In this document: positions 1-9,660 of the stretch, piece by piece | Layout of the letters: each line of letters starts with the position of its first letter | Position numbering within the stretch: position 1 is the first letter of the stretch | Origin: CAZACQ01 sp964483725 | GTDB lineage: Bacteria; Patescibacteriota; Gracilibacteria; Absconditabacterales; Absconditicoccaceae | Direction of reading: 5' to 3' | Length of the DNA: 44,894 nt | NCBI GenBank assembly: GCA_964483725.1 | Contig: CAZACQ010000006.1 | Coordinates: 1-44,894, forward strand | The notes under the pieces: generated by a model | The model's database searches: none | Seen by the model: only the letters and a program-made list of their open reading frames with translations | Told to the model about the DNA's origin: nothing | Program-made: the position numbers and the translations under genes

Positions 1-406
1 TCCATGCTGACTCTCATCATTGGGATTCTATTTCTGCTTTTAGCCCACTTATTTCTTCTTTTATTGAACCAAGCAAATCAATTATAGCATTTTCTTCTTC
101 AGTAGTTATATCATTTATTCTATCAATAGCTTCCCTAAAGTTTTCATAAGCTTGTTTTCTTGTCCCCAAATCAGTTAAACTTTCTCGATCTATAGCAACT
201 TCTAAGTTTCACCATCTAGAAAAATCTAAATCATCCATATTAACACTTTCATCTGTAATTTCATCAAGCAATTCACCTAAAGCTCTTTGTGCTTCTTGTT
301 TTGCATCTTCATCATCAATATTATCAATTTGTCTATAAACACCTTCTATTCTATCTTGTGTTTCTGAGGCACTTTTAAACTCTTCAAGTCTTTCTTCTAA
401 TGACAT
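1..406 (-). CDS. hypothetical helical protein (C-terminus beyond window)
   Basis: Translated with TGA as Gly, this frame runs from ATG at 406 without a stop to the window edge, giving at least 135 residues. The first 65 residues end in FSRW, where a standard-code reading would stop at a TGA. The protein is rich in Glu, Asp and Lys and looks almost wholly alpha-helical, probably coiled coil; I see no membrane segment, signal peptide or catalytic motif. It has its own promoter candidate just upstream. I do not recognise the family. Confidence 0.75.
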
Positions 407-444
407 TTTTATTTTTATTTATTTAAAATTTACATACAGTAGAA

Positions 445-472
445 ATTATAAAGAAAACAAAAAAGCTGTCAA
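445..472 (-). promoter_or_regulatory. sigma70-type promoter for the 1-406 gene
   Basis: On the minus strand there is a perfect TTGACA (472-467), a 16-nt spacer, and a perfect TATAAT (450-445). The predicted start is about 30 nt before the ATG at 406. The -35 box lies inside the terminator hairpin of the preceding gene, so terminator and promoter share the same bases. Confidence 0.6.
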
Positions 473-486
473 ATTTTGACAGCTTT
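462..486 (-). terminator. intrinsic terminator after the 491-2851 gene
   Basis: A 12-bp perfect stem AAAGCTGTCAAA / TTTGACAGCTTT with almost no loop starts 4 nt after the stop codon, followed on the minus strand by a T-rich run. Confidence 0.8.
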
Positions 487-490
487 CTAT

Positions 491-2851
491 CTAAGAAATT
501 AATTTCCTATATTCATCAAAACAAGAATTAAATATTTTCATTAAATCATCATAGACTATTTTTCTTTTTCATTTTACTTTATCAGAGTGATAAGAAGAAT
601 TAAATCTTCTTTTATATTTTTTAAGTTCATCTAAAGAATAAAGCTTATTATGATCCAATCAAAGAGAGTTATAAATAATTAATTTTAACAAATATATTCT
701 TTTAGTTCATGAAGATGCTAACATCCTTTTGTGTAAAGATGATATACTACTCAAAAATTGTTCAACTGTATTCTTTGAATTTCAAATATCTGAATAATCA
801 TAAAAATCTCAATCAAATCAATCTTCATAATAACTAAATCATCATTCTCTTTTATTTTCTTGTTTATATCACTTATCATTATAAGTAGAATATGAAGTAT
901 TATTTCATTCATTATAAGATCTTTTTAAAAGTTCTATTTTACTAAGATCATCTAATTTTAATATATAAATTTCATTTACTTGCAAAGTTTTAGTATCAAA
1001 CAATTTAATCTTCATTCAATCGATTGCTGCTACATAGCAATTTTTTCACTCATAAGACACTAAATCTCAAGATTTAAAAAATCACATTATAAAAGCTCTA
1101 AGTTGCTCTTTTTCTTGTTCAATTTTTTGAAAAGAGGAATTAACTTGTCTCTTACCTTCTTCAAAACTTCTTTTTTCTCTCCTTAATATATCAAATTCAT
1201 TATTTAATATTTTTTCCCTTCTTGAAAGGTCTCTTTCTCTATCTCTAAGTCTCATATTATGTTCTCTTAATTTCAAGGTTTCATCATTATTGGATTGTTT
1301 TTCTTTGAGAAGTTCTTTTTCTAATATAACATTTCTATCTTCAAGTTTTTTTATATAATCACTTAATGATTTGATTTCATCCTTTAGCCTACTTACATTG
1401 CCCAATAAAGAATTAACTTTAGATTCAGCAGTTTTCAAAGCATTTTGCAGTTTTAATTTATCTTCTTCTAATTGTGAAATTGTCTTTCTAAGTCTTCAAA
1501 TCAATCTTTCTTTAACAATACTCTTATAAGAAGCTTTTTCATAAATTTTAGTTATATTTTCTCATATTGAAGAGACTCTTTTATTTCATTCTGCCTTAAA
1601 TCATTTTTTAATTGATTTTAATTTTTTTGAAAATTTTTCTTTTCAAGAAGATAGTTTTCAAGATGCTTTTCAAGTTGTTTTTTTTAGTTTTTCTTTTATA
1701 TCAAATTTTGAAGATTTAGTTTTTCAAGATAACTTTTTTTTCAGAGCTTTTCATTTTTCAAAAAGTGAACTTAATCATGATTTAACTTTTCAATTAAAAT
1801 TTTCTAAATATTTTGAGCTAGTTTTTTTATATCATGAAAAACTATCTTGTAGTTTATTAAAAGAGTCACTTGATTTTAAGTTAACATAAGCAATCCCTAA
1901 ATGAGATTTAACAGAATTAAAAAATCAGTCTAATAACTCATTTCTATCATAAAAGATATCTACTTCATTAGTTTTATAATCATCAAAAGAATTCTTTATC
2001 TTAGCAATTTCAGATAAATTATTTTGAAACAATCAAAATTGAACAGTGAATAATACATTAACAATAAATTGATCAATAAACTTATTTCTATCATAAAAAA
2101 AATCAGAATAACTTTCTTTATATGAATCTAAAAAATCATTTAAGTCTTTTGTCAATTTAGACTTGCTTGGCTTTCTTATATAACAAAATTCAAATCACAT
2201 ATCTGAAAAATCAAGCAATCATTCTTGATCATAAAAAACTTTTTTTTCTTCTATATTTCAGTTTTTGTAAAAAGAAATAATTACTCAATCAAAATCTATC
2301 TTTGTTACTACTCCACTTATAACTTCTTTTGCTGATTTAAAACTTATAACTTGATAAAGTTTTAATTGTTTGGATAATTTTCAATTGTCTAAAGATAACC
2401 AATTTTTATCTTTTATCCTAGATGGATTTAAATTAGATAAAGATTTCTTAACATTATCTTCATTTAAAAAAACATTATCACTAGATAAATTATTAAACAA
2501 TTCACTTCTTATAAATGAAAATCAATAACCACTAAATAAATGTTTCACTAAATCTGACCAAAGATAAGAATTAGAAACTAATTTTTTATCTCATTTAATT
2601 TTTAAACTTGATAAAATTTTATTTCATTCCTCTTCAATTCTAGGATCATCAAAAAAATATCACAAATATGCTAACTCTTCATCTTCTAACTTTTCTCAAG
2701 AAATATATTTATCAAGGATTAAATTTATTTTATCATAGTCATATTCAGGAAATTTTTTCAATAGAATATTTATTCATCTTCTAAATTCATTACTATTGAA
2801 AAGTTCATAAGGAGTTTCACAAACAGTTGAAGAAATAAAATCCCTCTCCAT
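491..2851 (-). CDS. large coiled-coil protein with C-terminal J-domain-like segment
   Basis: A 786-residue frame with TGA as Gly. The N-terminal ~330 residues are a soluble region of unknown fold. They are followed by a Lys/Ser-rich segment (about 340-420), a long charged coiled coil (about 450-590), and a small SH3/KOW-like beta stretch just after it (GDLVSYEGKNCYVAAIDG). The last ~60 residues, LGLD-N-K..SLDELKKYKRRF then YHSDK at about 753-757 and a final helix, match the layout of a J-domain (LGL, helix II, HPD, helix III), but Pro of HPD is Ser. No membrane segment is visible. A DnaK co-chaperone or a scaffold protein is possible; function unproven. Confidence 0.75.
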
Positions 2852-2883
2852 ATTATTTTAAATATAAAAATAAAACTAAAAAA

Positions 2884-2911
2884 TATATAAGTATATTTTA
2901 TAGTTTGTCAA
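2884..2911 (-). promoter_or_regulatory. promoter for the 491-2851 gene
   Basis: Minus-strand TTGACA (2911-2906), 16-nt spacer, TATATA (2889-2884), about 30 nt before the ATG at 2851. It lies right after the ABC ATPase stop codon, so this gene can be transcribed separately. Confidence 0.55.
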
Positions 2912-2921
2912 TAGATTTGTT

Positions 2922-3665
2922 TTATGAAATTTTTAAATCTTTTTCGTTTTCATATATTTTCTCTTTGAATATGGATTCTATAGATGTATCTATATTTTTT
3001 GTATAATCTTCATGTATTATATGTCAATTATATATTATTCAAAACCTATTTGCTATTTCTTGGACATCAGATAATATATGAGTATTAAAAAACAAAGTTT
3101 TTCATTTTTCTTTCAAAGAAGACATCATATCTTTAACTACTATCCTTCAAAGTGGATCTAATCAACTCATAGGCTCATCCCAGAAAATTAATTCAGGATC
3201 ATTAACCAAACTAGCTGCCAATCAAAGCCTTTGTCTCATTCATTTTGAGTAAGATTTTACTAATTTATTTTTTGCAAAACTAAGTCAAAGTTTTTCTAAT
3301 AAATCAAGTCAATTTAATTCAGCCTCTTGCTTAGATAGTCAACTTAGTTGTCACATGAAAATCAAAAATTCTATTCAATTAAGATGATCATAAAAATATG
3401 TATTTTCTGGTGCATATCAAATTTTCTTAAATACTTCTTGATTCTCTATAGGAGATTTTCAAAAAATCTTAACATCTCAAGAATCATATTTTAAAAATCA
3501 TAAAATACATTTTAATGTAGTAGTTTTTCAAGATCAATTTGGTCATAAAAATCAATAAACATCTCATTTGTTAACAACAAGTTCAACTCAGTTCAATACT
3601 TTAGATTTTTTAAAGTTTTGAGAGAAAGTTTTTTCTATTGAATTAATTTCTAATATTGCAGACAT
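2922..3665 (-). CDS. ABC transporter ATP-binding protein (ABC-2 type)
   Basis: 247 residues, usual length for a single nucleotide-binding domain. Walker A is GPNGSGKT (41-48), with all three glycines encoded by TGA. The Q-loop region, the signature YSKGMRQRLGLA, Walker B LIFWDEP with a following SGLDP D-loop, and the H-loop NTHIL are all present. The order and the LDP motif fit the ABC-2/export or gliding-type ATPases rather than FtsE. It hydrolyses ATP to drive a membrane partner, but no permease is adjacent. The upstream gene (3675-4226) ends 9 nt before this start and probably shares its transcript. Confidence 0.93.
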
Positions 3666-3674
3666 AATTTTAAA

Positions 3675-4226
3675 TTATATTTTAAAAACTTCATTTTTTA
3701 TACTTTCTGACAATTTACTAAGATATTCAGACTTTTGATTATCATCAAAATCCATAAAGTTAACATCAGAAAGGTTAAAATAATAAATAATTTTCACTAT
3801 CAGTTCAATTAAATCATCATTAAATAGTAAAGATTTTTTAGATAAATTTTCAGATAAAAACTGTGTATAGTCAGATATAGAAACAATATCTTTTCTCTTA
3901 ATATTAAGAGTATATGGAAGCTCAAAATCTATATGACTATTCATAAAAGGATAAAATAATATAAAAATATTGGATAAAACAATATTATGATTTTTATAAT
4001 AAGAAAAAAACTTCAATACCAATCAATCATCTTGTATATTTTTAAAAATCAATGATAATATTTTTGAATCAACAATATCTTTATTTTTTTGCTTTTTAAT
4101 TTCTGCAACTACTTTCTTTGCTTTTTTTTGATCATCTTGTACTCTTGCTATTTCTTCTTGACTTACTTCCTTAATTTGATTATCAGGTTGCTGTGATTCA
4201 AAAGAAAAGCCTGATTCATTTGACAT
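3675..4226 (-). CDS. hypothetical protein upstream of ABC ATPase
   Basis: 183 residues, read through one TGA (Gly) at 4025-4023 that would otherwise split it in two. The N-terminal ~50 residues are polar and Gln/Lys-rich, probably disordered or coiled. The remainder is rich in Phe, Ile, Tyr and Asn with no clear transmembrane segment. It lies 9 nt before the ABC ATPase, so it may be a partner of that transporter. Family not recognised. Confidence 0.75.
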
Positions 4227-4305
4227 TTATTAAAATGTAATAATTAAAACTAAAACTATAGTTTATTTTAAACAATATAGATAAGATATTTTTATTCATT
4301 TTGTA

Positions 4306-4333
4306 TTGAAATTCAAGTTAAAATATTTATACT
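4306..4333 (+). promoter_or_regulatory. promoter for the tRNA pair
   Basis: TTGAAA (4306-4311), 16-nt spacer, TATACT (4328-4333). The predicted start is about 15 nt before tRNA-Ser. Confidence 0.55.
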
Positions 4334-4354
4334 GACAAAACATTTGATAAAAAT

Positions 4355-4441
4355 GGTGAGGTGCCAGAGCGGTCGAATGGGGCTCCCTGCTAAGGAGTTG
4401 TCCGGGAAACTGGACCGAGGGTTCGAATCCCTCCCTCACCG
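4355..4441 (+). tRNA. tRNA-Ser (GCU)
   Basis: Acceptor stem GGTGAGG pairs with CCTCACC and G is the discriminator. The anticodon loop CTGCTAA gives GCT. The long variable arm (type II) and the T-loop GGTTCGAATCC are typical of tRNA-Ser. CCA is not encoded. It reads AGC/AGU codons. Confidence 0.96.
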
Positions 4442-4460
4442 AGTCAAGATAACTAAGTAT

Positions 4461-4534
4461 GGCACCATAGCTCAGCAGGTTAGAGCGGAGCTCTCATAAG
4501 GCTCAGGCCGGTGGTTCGAGTCCACCTGGTGCCA
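4461..4534 (+). tRNA. tRNA with CAU anticodon (elongator Met, or Ile2)
   Basis: Acceptor GGCACC/GGTGCC, discriminator A, D-stem GCTC/GAGC, anticodon loop CTCATAA (CAT), T-arm GGTGG-TTCGAGT-CCACC. Position 1-72 is a G-C pair and the anticodon stem lacks three G-C pairs, so it is not the initiator. Lysidine-modified tRNA-Ile(CAU) cannot be excluded from sequence alone. It lies 19 nt after tRNA-Ser and is probably co-transcribed. Confidence 0.93.
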
Positions 4535-4536
4535 TT

Positions 4537-4586
4537 TAAAGATAAAAACCGAAAAAAATAGTATAATTTTTCAGTTTTTATCTTTA
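4537..4586 (+). terminator. long hairpin after the tRNA pair
   Basis: A 20-nt arm beginning TAAAGATAAAAACC pairs with TTTTTCAGTTTTTATCTTTA with one mismatch around a short AT loop. It begins 3 nt after the tRNA and probably ends or processes the tRNA transcript. There is no pure T run after it, so read-through into rpmG is possible. Confidence 0.55.
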
Positions 4587-4620
4587 GATATAACTTTAAT
4601 TATTTAACTTAATATATATT

Positions 4621-4794
4621 ATGGCAAAAAAATGATCTAGAGTTCTAGTAGGTTTGATTTGCGAAGAAACTTGAGCTCAAAATTATGTTACTGAAATTAA
4701 TAAAATGAATAGTTGAAAAAAAATCAAACTTAAAAAGTACTGTCCTTCTCTAAGGAGGCATACAGTTCATGTAAGTAGAGAAAAATTGAAATAA
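4621..4794 (+). CDS. rpmG: 50S ribosomal protein L33
   Basis: 57 residues beginning MAKKGSRVLVGLICEETGAQ and ending in CPSLRRHTVHVSREKLK, the normal bacterial L33 pattern and length. It has one Cys in its first half and one in its second, not the four-Cys zinc-binding form. Three of its four glycines are TGA codons, each at positions where L33 has Gly, making it one of the cleanest proofs of code 25 here. First gene of a plus-strand run with rpsP 31 nt downstream. Confidence 0.96.
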
Positions 4795-4825
4795 ATTTAT
4801 ATTTTAAATAATTATATAATTAAAT

Positions 4826-5119
4826 ATGTTAAGAATTAGATTAGCTAGAGCTTGAAGAAAAAAAAGACCTTTTTTTAAGGTAGTATTAACTGAACATTCA
4901 AAGCCTGTACAAACTTGATTTAAATCTATACTGTGATGGTATAATCCTTTAAACCATGAATCAGATATAAATATAGAAGAAATTAAAAAACAAATAGAGA
5001 AATGAGCTAAACCAACTGAAAGAGTTGCTAGAATATTATATTGAAAAACTAAAGATGAATTTTTCAGGGACTATTATACTGAAACACAAAGAGTTAGAAC
5101 TAAAAAGAAAGAAGACTAA
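4826..5119 (+). CDS. rpsP: 30S ribosomal protein S16
   Basis: 97 residues starting MLRIRLARAGRKKRPFFKVV, followed by the S16 motif GWYNPL. Length and order match S16, which binds 16S rRNA during 30S assembly. Glycines of RAGRK and LGWYNP are TGA codons. In most bacteria rpsP is followed by rimM/trmD; here the next gene is a small membrane protein, so the usual neighbourhood is lost. Confidence 0.96.
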
Positions 5120-5143
5120 GCTCTAAATCATAATAACAATTAA

Positions 5144-5515
5144 ATGTATTGAACTTCAACTACAATAGAAAACTTTGTTTTAGTTATACTAGCAGTTATT
5201 GTAATTATATTATTCGTATGAGCCATTTATGCTTTTCTAATGGCCATTTTTCAGTTTATATTTTCAAAATGAGAAACAGAAAAAATTAAAAAAGCATGGA
5301 ATAATATAAGATATATGATATTATGAGTTATATTATCATTTTTACTGTTGTTCGTATTTCCGATTGTGTTTCAAAGACTTGAAATTCCATGATATGAACA
5401 ATATACTGCACAAAACATATTTGAAAGAGCTTGAGATCTTGTAAAGGTAATTATATGATGAGATTCAGATGACACTTACTCCCCTACTCAAAGAGGTGGA
5501 ACTCCTGAACTTTAA
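5144..5515 (+). CDS. small two-TM membrane protein (TrbC/VirB2 pilin-like layout)
   Basis: 123 residues. A hydrophobic segment at about 8-35 is followed by a charged loop (KGETEKIKKAWNNIRY) and a second segment at about 55-76, then a polar tail with QRGGTPEL. The two-helix hairpin with a basic loop resembles the TrbC/VirB2-like small membrane proteins common in candidate-phyla genomes, but sequence similarity is weak. A protein of like design is encoded at 25344-25697. Function not assigned. Confidence 0.7.
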
Positions 5516-5534
5516 TTAAATTATTAATACAAAA

Positions 5535-5984
5535 ATGTATGATATAGTGTTTCCAAACCATAAAGAATGACAAAAAGATTTAGAAAGTTTAGTAGCAAAT
5601 TGAAAATATACTGTATTATATTTTTATCCAAAAGATAATACACCATGATGCAGTATTCAAGCAGAAGAATTTTCAGAACTAATTGAAGAATTTAATAAAA
5701 AATCAGTTGAAGTATATTGAGTAAGTAAAGATGGTATTGAATCACATAAAAAATTTATTGATAAAAAATGAATTAAATTTCCTTTAATATCTGATCCAAA
5801 CTTTGAATTGCATAAAAAGTTCTGAGCTTATTGAGAAAAGACTATGTTTTGAAAAAAATATAATTGAACAATAAGATCAGTTATAATAGTTAATGAAAAA
5901 CTTGAAATTATCGAAAGCTTCATTAATATAAAAGCTAAGTGATCTTGACAAAAAACACTTGATTTTATTAATACATTATTATAA
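5535..5984 (+). CDS. bcp: peroxiredoxin, BCP/PrxQ family
   Basis: 149 residues with the thioredoxin-fold stretch YTVLYFYPKDNTPGCS; Cys39 is the peroxidatic cysteine. The family usually has a resolving Cys five residues later; here that position is Glu (CSIQAEEF) and no other Cys is present, so this is a 1-Cys type needing an outside thiol. It reduces hydrogen or organic peroxides in the cytoplasm. The stop codon overlaps the next start (TAATG), which suggests translational coupling. Confidence 0.92.
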
Positions 5985-6553
5985 TGGTAAACAAGTTACC
6001 CAATACAGCTGTTAAAAAATGGAAAAGATATAGTAATATAGAAAAATGATTTATTGGATATATTTTTATATTAATTGCATCAATAATAGCTCTTCCTATA
6101 ATAAATATTTATTCATCAACTTGAAATCTTAACAATCAATTTTATATAATTGATATATTATCTATAACAAGTTTATTTTTTTTAATATTTATTTTATTAT
6201 TTTTATTAGCTTGGAATATAAGTTTTAGATTTAAAAAATTAATTCATTTGTTGTTTTGATTTAAAGAAAATGAAGCAATAGTTAATTTTTGAATACTAAT
6301 ATTAATAACAATACTATATATAGGTATATGAGACACTATTAGCTTATTAAAAGATACTTATGACTACAATCTATGAATTTGAATATGATACTATATCACA
6401 TGATTTATATTAATAGTTTGATTGATACGAAATATAATACTAGCACTAGACTTGTCAAAAGATAAAAAGAAAAATAGGATAATAAACATTATACAAAAAG
6501 AAAATACTAAGCAAGAGACAGAATGACTTAAATCTTTATTCGATAAAAAATAG
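5984..6553 (+). CDS. hypothetical four-TM membrane protein
   Basis: 189 residues with a basic N-terminus (KKWKRYSN) and four hydrophobic segments at about 20-43, 50-78, 95-116 and 128-152, ending in a charged cytoplasmic tail of about 35 residues. Its ATG shares one base with the peroxiredoxin stop codon, so it is the last gene of the rpmG-rpsP run. No catalytic motif or family recognised. Confidence 0.75.
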
Positions 6554-6576
6554 AATAATTAATTATTCTATTTTTT
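6545..6576. terminator. bidirectional terminator between convergent genes
   Basis: A perfect palindrome with arms AAAAAATAGAATAATT and its complement, A-run on one side and T-run on the other. It contains the stop codons of both convergent genes (TAG at 6551 on plus, TAG at 6570 on minus). Confidence 0.8.
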
Positions 6577-6720
6577 ATTTAATCTATTACAAACTTCTTT
6601 AAGTTCATTTTCACACTCTTTTAAGTCCTCTTGATTTGATCATTCTAAAATACTTCTTTCAAATTCATCTAAATCTGAAGGATTATTTATTTCTTCAATT
6701 TGTTCAGGATTTTCAGTCAT
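6568..6720 (-). CDS. small acidic hypothetical protein
   Basis: 50 residues, MTENPEQIEEINNPSDLDEF at the N-terminus, Glu/Asp/Asn-rich, one internal TGA read as Gly. Its stop codon is built into the bidirectional terminator, and it starts 6 nt after the next gene upstream (6727-7062). This suggests a real last cistron rather than a chance frame. Confidence 0.6.
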
Positions 6721-6726
6721 TTTTCT

Positions 6727-7062
6727 TTATAAATTATTTAAAATTTTATCAGGATCTTCATTAATTGATTCATTTCTTTCTTTTTCTTTTATTCAATTAA
6801 TATTATTTTTTTGTTCTTCAAGCTCCTGAAGAGAATTTTCCATATTTTTAACATCAATATGATACATAGTATCTAATAATATATTATGTATCTCAATCAA
6901 TGTATCTTCACTTACAGAATTTTCTTTACTTAAAATATCATACAAATCATAAAACACATTTCACTGCTCTTTTATTATTTCCAACATATTCATAATTTTC
7001 TGCTTTTTCTGCTCATAATCTAATCACTCAAATTTAACTTCTCTTTTTTTTATATCAAACAT
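6727..7062 (-). CDS. hypothetical helical protein
   Basis: 111 residues starting MFDIKKREVKFEGLDYEQKK. Highly charged, no Cys, no membrane segment, predicted mostly helical with coiled-coil character in the second half. It is followed 6 nt later by the small acidic ORF at 6568-6720. Family not recognised. Confidence 0.68.
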
Positions 7063-7125
7063 TATTATTTTATTTTTGTTTATAAACATAACTAATTATA
7101 AATAAAATAATTTAATTTGTCAAAC

Positions 7126-7161
7126 AAAAAAAGAAAGCATAATATTATGCTTTCTTTTTTT
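7126..7161 (-). terminator. intrinsic terminator of fusA
   Basis: A perfect 36-nt palindrome: AAAAAAAGAAAGCATAAT and its complement, beginning 2 nt after the fusA stop and ending in a T-run. Confidence 0.88.
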
Positions 7162-7163
7162 GT

Positions 7164-9272
7164 TTATTCATCATCTAGAGTAGTAAACTTTCATGACCTT
7201 TCTTCAATAAGTTCATTCATTATACTATCTGGTAATTTTTCATATCAACCAAATTTCATAACATAGTTTGCTCTACCCTGAGTAAAAGATCTTAAGTCTG
7301 TAGCATATCAGAACATTTCAGACAATGGAACTTTAGCATTAATTGCTGTTGCATTTCATCTTTGTTCTTGTCATTCAACTCTTCATCTTCTAGAACTTAA
7401 ATCTCACATTACATCACCCATATACTCCTCTGGTGTAACTACTTCTACATCCATTACTGGTTCCATTATTACAGCCTCTGCTTTACTAAATGCATCTTTA
7501 AGTGCTTTAAAAGTAGCAACTTTAAATGCAACTTCAGAACTATCAACCTCATGATAAGAACCATCATAAACAGTAACTTTAACTCATATTATTGGAAAAC
7601 CAGCAAGAACTCATTTTTGCATTGTTTCTTGAGCTCACTTATCAATAGCCGGAATAAATTCTTTTGGAATAGTTCATCATACAATCTCACTTTCAAATTC
7701 ATATGTCTTTTCTTCATCTTCAAAAGGTTCAACTCTAAGTAACACATGTCAATATTGACCTCTACCTCAAGTTTGTTTAGTAAATTTACCTTCACCCTTT
7801 GCTTCAACTTGTATTGTTTCTCTATAACTAACTTGAGGCTTACCTATATTAGCTTCAACCTTATACTCTCTTTTTAATCTATCAACAATAATATCTAAGT
7901 GTAGTTCTCACATACCTGCAATAATTGTTTGACCACTTTCTTCATCTGTATAAAATCTAAAAGAAGGATCTTCATATCATAATTTAGCAAGACCTAATCA
8001 CATCTTTTCTTGATCTTTTTTAGAAGCTGGCTCAATACTCATACTAATAACAGGTTCAGGGAATTCCATTTGTTCTAATATTATTGGCTTCTTAAGATCA
8101 GTAAGTGTATGTCAAGTTCTAACATCTTTAAGACCTAAGAATGCACAAATATTACCTGCAGGAACTTCACTCACCTCTTCTCTTTTGTTTGCATGCATCA
8201 AAATAAGTCTTCAAACTCTTTCTTTTTTTCAAGTCAAAGGATTAAGCAAAGAATCTCATGACTTAACAACTCAAGAGTAAACTCTAACATAAGTTAAAGT
8301 TCATACATATGGATCATTTACAATTTTAAAAGCTAATGCTGAAGTAGGTTCAGATTCAGACAGTTTTCTTTTTGAATCTTCTCAAGTATCTGGATCAACT
8401 CAATCAACATAACCTATTTCAGAAGGAGATGGCAAATAATCAACAACTCAATCAAGAACAGCTTGTACTCAAGCATTTTTTAAAGCAGATCAACACATAA
8501 CTGGGTACAACTCATTTGATACCACTCAAGTTCTAATAGCTTTTTTAATTAAATCAGTAGGTATATCTTCACCTCAAAGATACAATTCTGCAAGCTCATC
8601 ATCAAACATAGAAATTTTATCAACCATTATTTCTCTATACTCATTTGCTTGATCTTTATAATCATCAGGTATTTCATGCTCAACAACTTCCATTCAAAAA
8701 TCACCTTCATATGTGTATGCTTTCATTGTAATAAGGTCAATAATACCTTTGAACTCACTTGATTGTCACCAAGGTATTTGAACAGCAACTCATTTATCTG
8801 TAAGTTTATCTTCTATAGATTGTAGTGACATAAAAAAGTCAGCTCATAACTTATCCATCTTATTAACAAAAGCTATTCTTGGAACTTTATACTTATCAGA
8901 CTGTCTCCAAACTGTTTCAGATTGAGGTTCTACTCAAGCTGCACCATCAAAAACAGCAACTCAACCATCTAAAACTCTCAAAGATCTTTCAACTTCTACT
9001 GTAAAATCAACGTGACCAGGAGTATCTATCACATTAATTTGACTATCATTCCAGAAACAAGTAGTAGCTGCAGAAGTAATTGTAATTCATCTTTCTTGCT
9101 CTTGATCCATCCAATCCATAGTTCATTCACCATCATGTGTTTCACCAATTTTATGATTTTTTCAAGTATAATAAAGTATTCTTTCAGTAACAGTTGTCTT
9201 ACCTGCATCAATATGCGCAATAATTCAAATATTTCTAATTTTATCCAATGATACTTTCTTCGCTGTAGACAT
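7164..9272 (-). CDS. fusA: translation elongation factor G
   Basis: 702 residues, standard EF-G length. N-terminus MSTAKKVSLDKIRNIGIIAH with P-loop AHIDAGKT (19-26), switch I REGITITSA-type stretch (here ERGITITSAATT), DTPGHVDFTVEVERSLRVLDG and NKMDKLGADF (G4). The GTPase moves tRNA and mRNA through the ribosome. Many conserved glycines are TGA. It lies 46 nt downstream of gatC and ends at a strong terminator; rpsL/rpsG, its usual partners, are not here. Confidence 0.97.
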
Positions 9273-9318
9273 AATATATATTTAATTAAAAATTAAAATA
9301 ACAAGATTCAAAAGTTTA

Positions 9319-9609
9319 TTATTTAATAGCTGATTTTATTACTATTCAATTATTTTTCACATCATGTTTTACATTATTAACAAACTTTTCATTTAGGTCT
9401 GAATTATGATCTCAAGATTGCAAATCCATATAGTTATCCTCTATAGGATGATAAAGAGGCTCTATTCAATCAACATCAAGCTCTTGCAACTTAGATACAA
9501 ATCAAATTATTTCGTCTATCTGTCACAAAAACTTCTCTTTCTCTGAGTCACTAAAGTGCAAAGAAGAAAGTTTTGCAATATGGGATAACTCATCATAAGT
9601 CAAACTCAT
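9319..9609 (-). CDS. gatC: Asp-tRNA(Asn)/Glu-tRNA(Gln) amidotransferase subunit C
   Basis: 96 residues, usual GatC length. It shows the GatC pattern YDELSHIAKLSSLHFSDSEK, a leucine-rich helix ending LQELDVDGIEPLYHP, then the DHNSDLNEKFVNN tail where family members carry a D-x-x region. GatC stabilises the GatA-GatB complex that amidates misacylated tRNAs in the cytoplasm. gatA and gatB are not in the window. Gap to fusA is 46 nt. Confidence 0.9.
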
Positions 9610-9660
9610 TATTTGTTTATTACAAAAAATAAATAGCCAATTGAATATATTGATTTAAAT

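Noticed and set aside
4559..4570. TATAAT in the hairpin loop as an rpmG promoter
   Set aside because: No -35 element at a workable distance and it lies within the tRNA-end hairpin.
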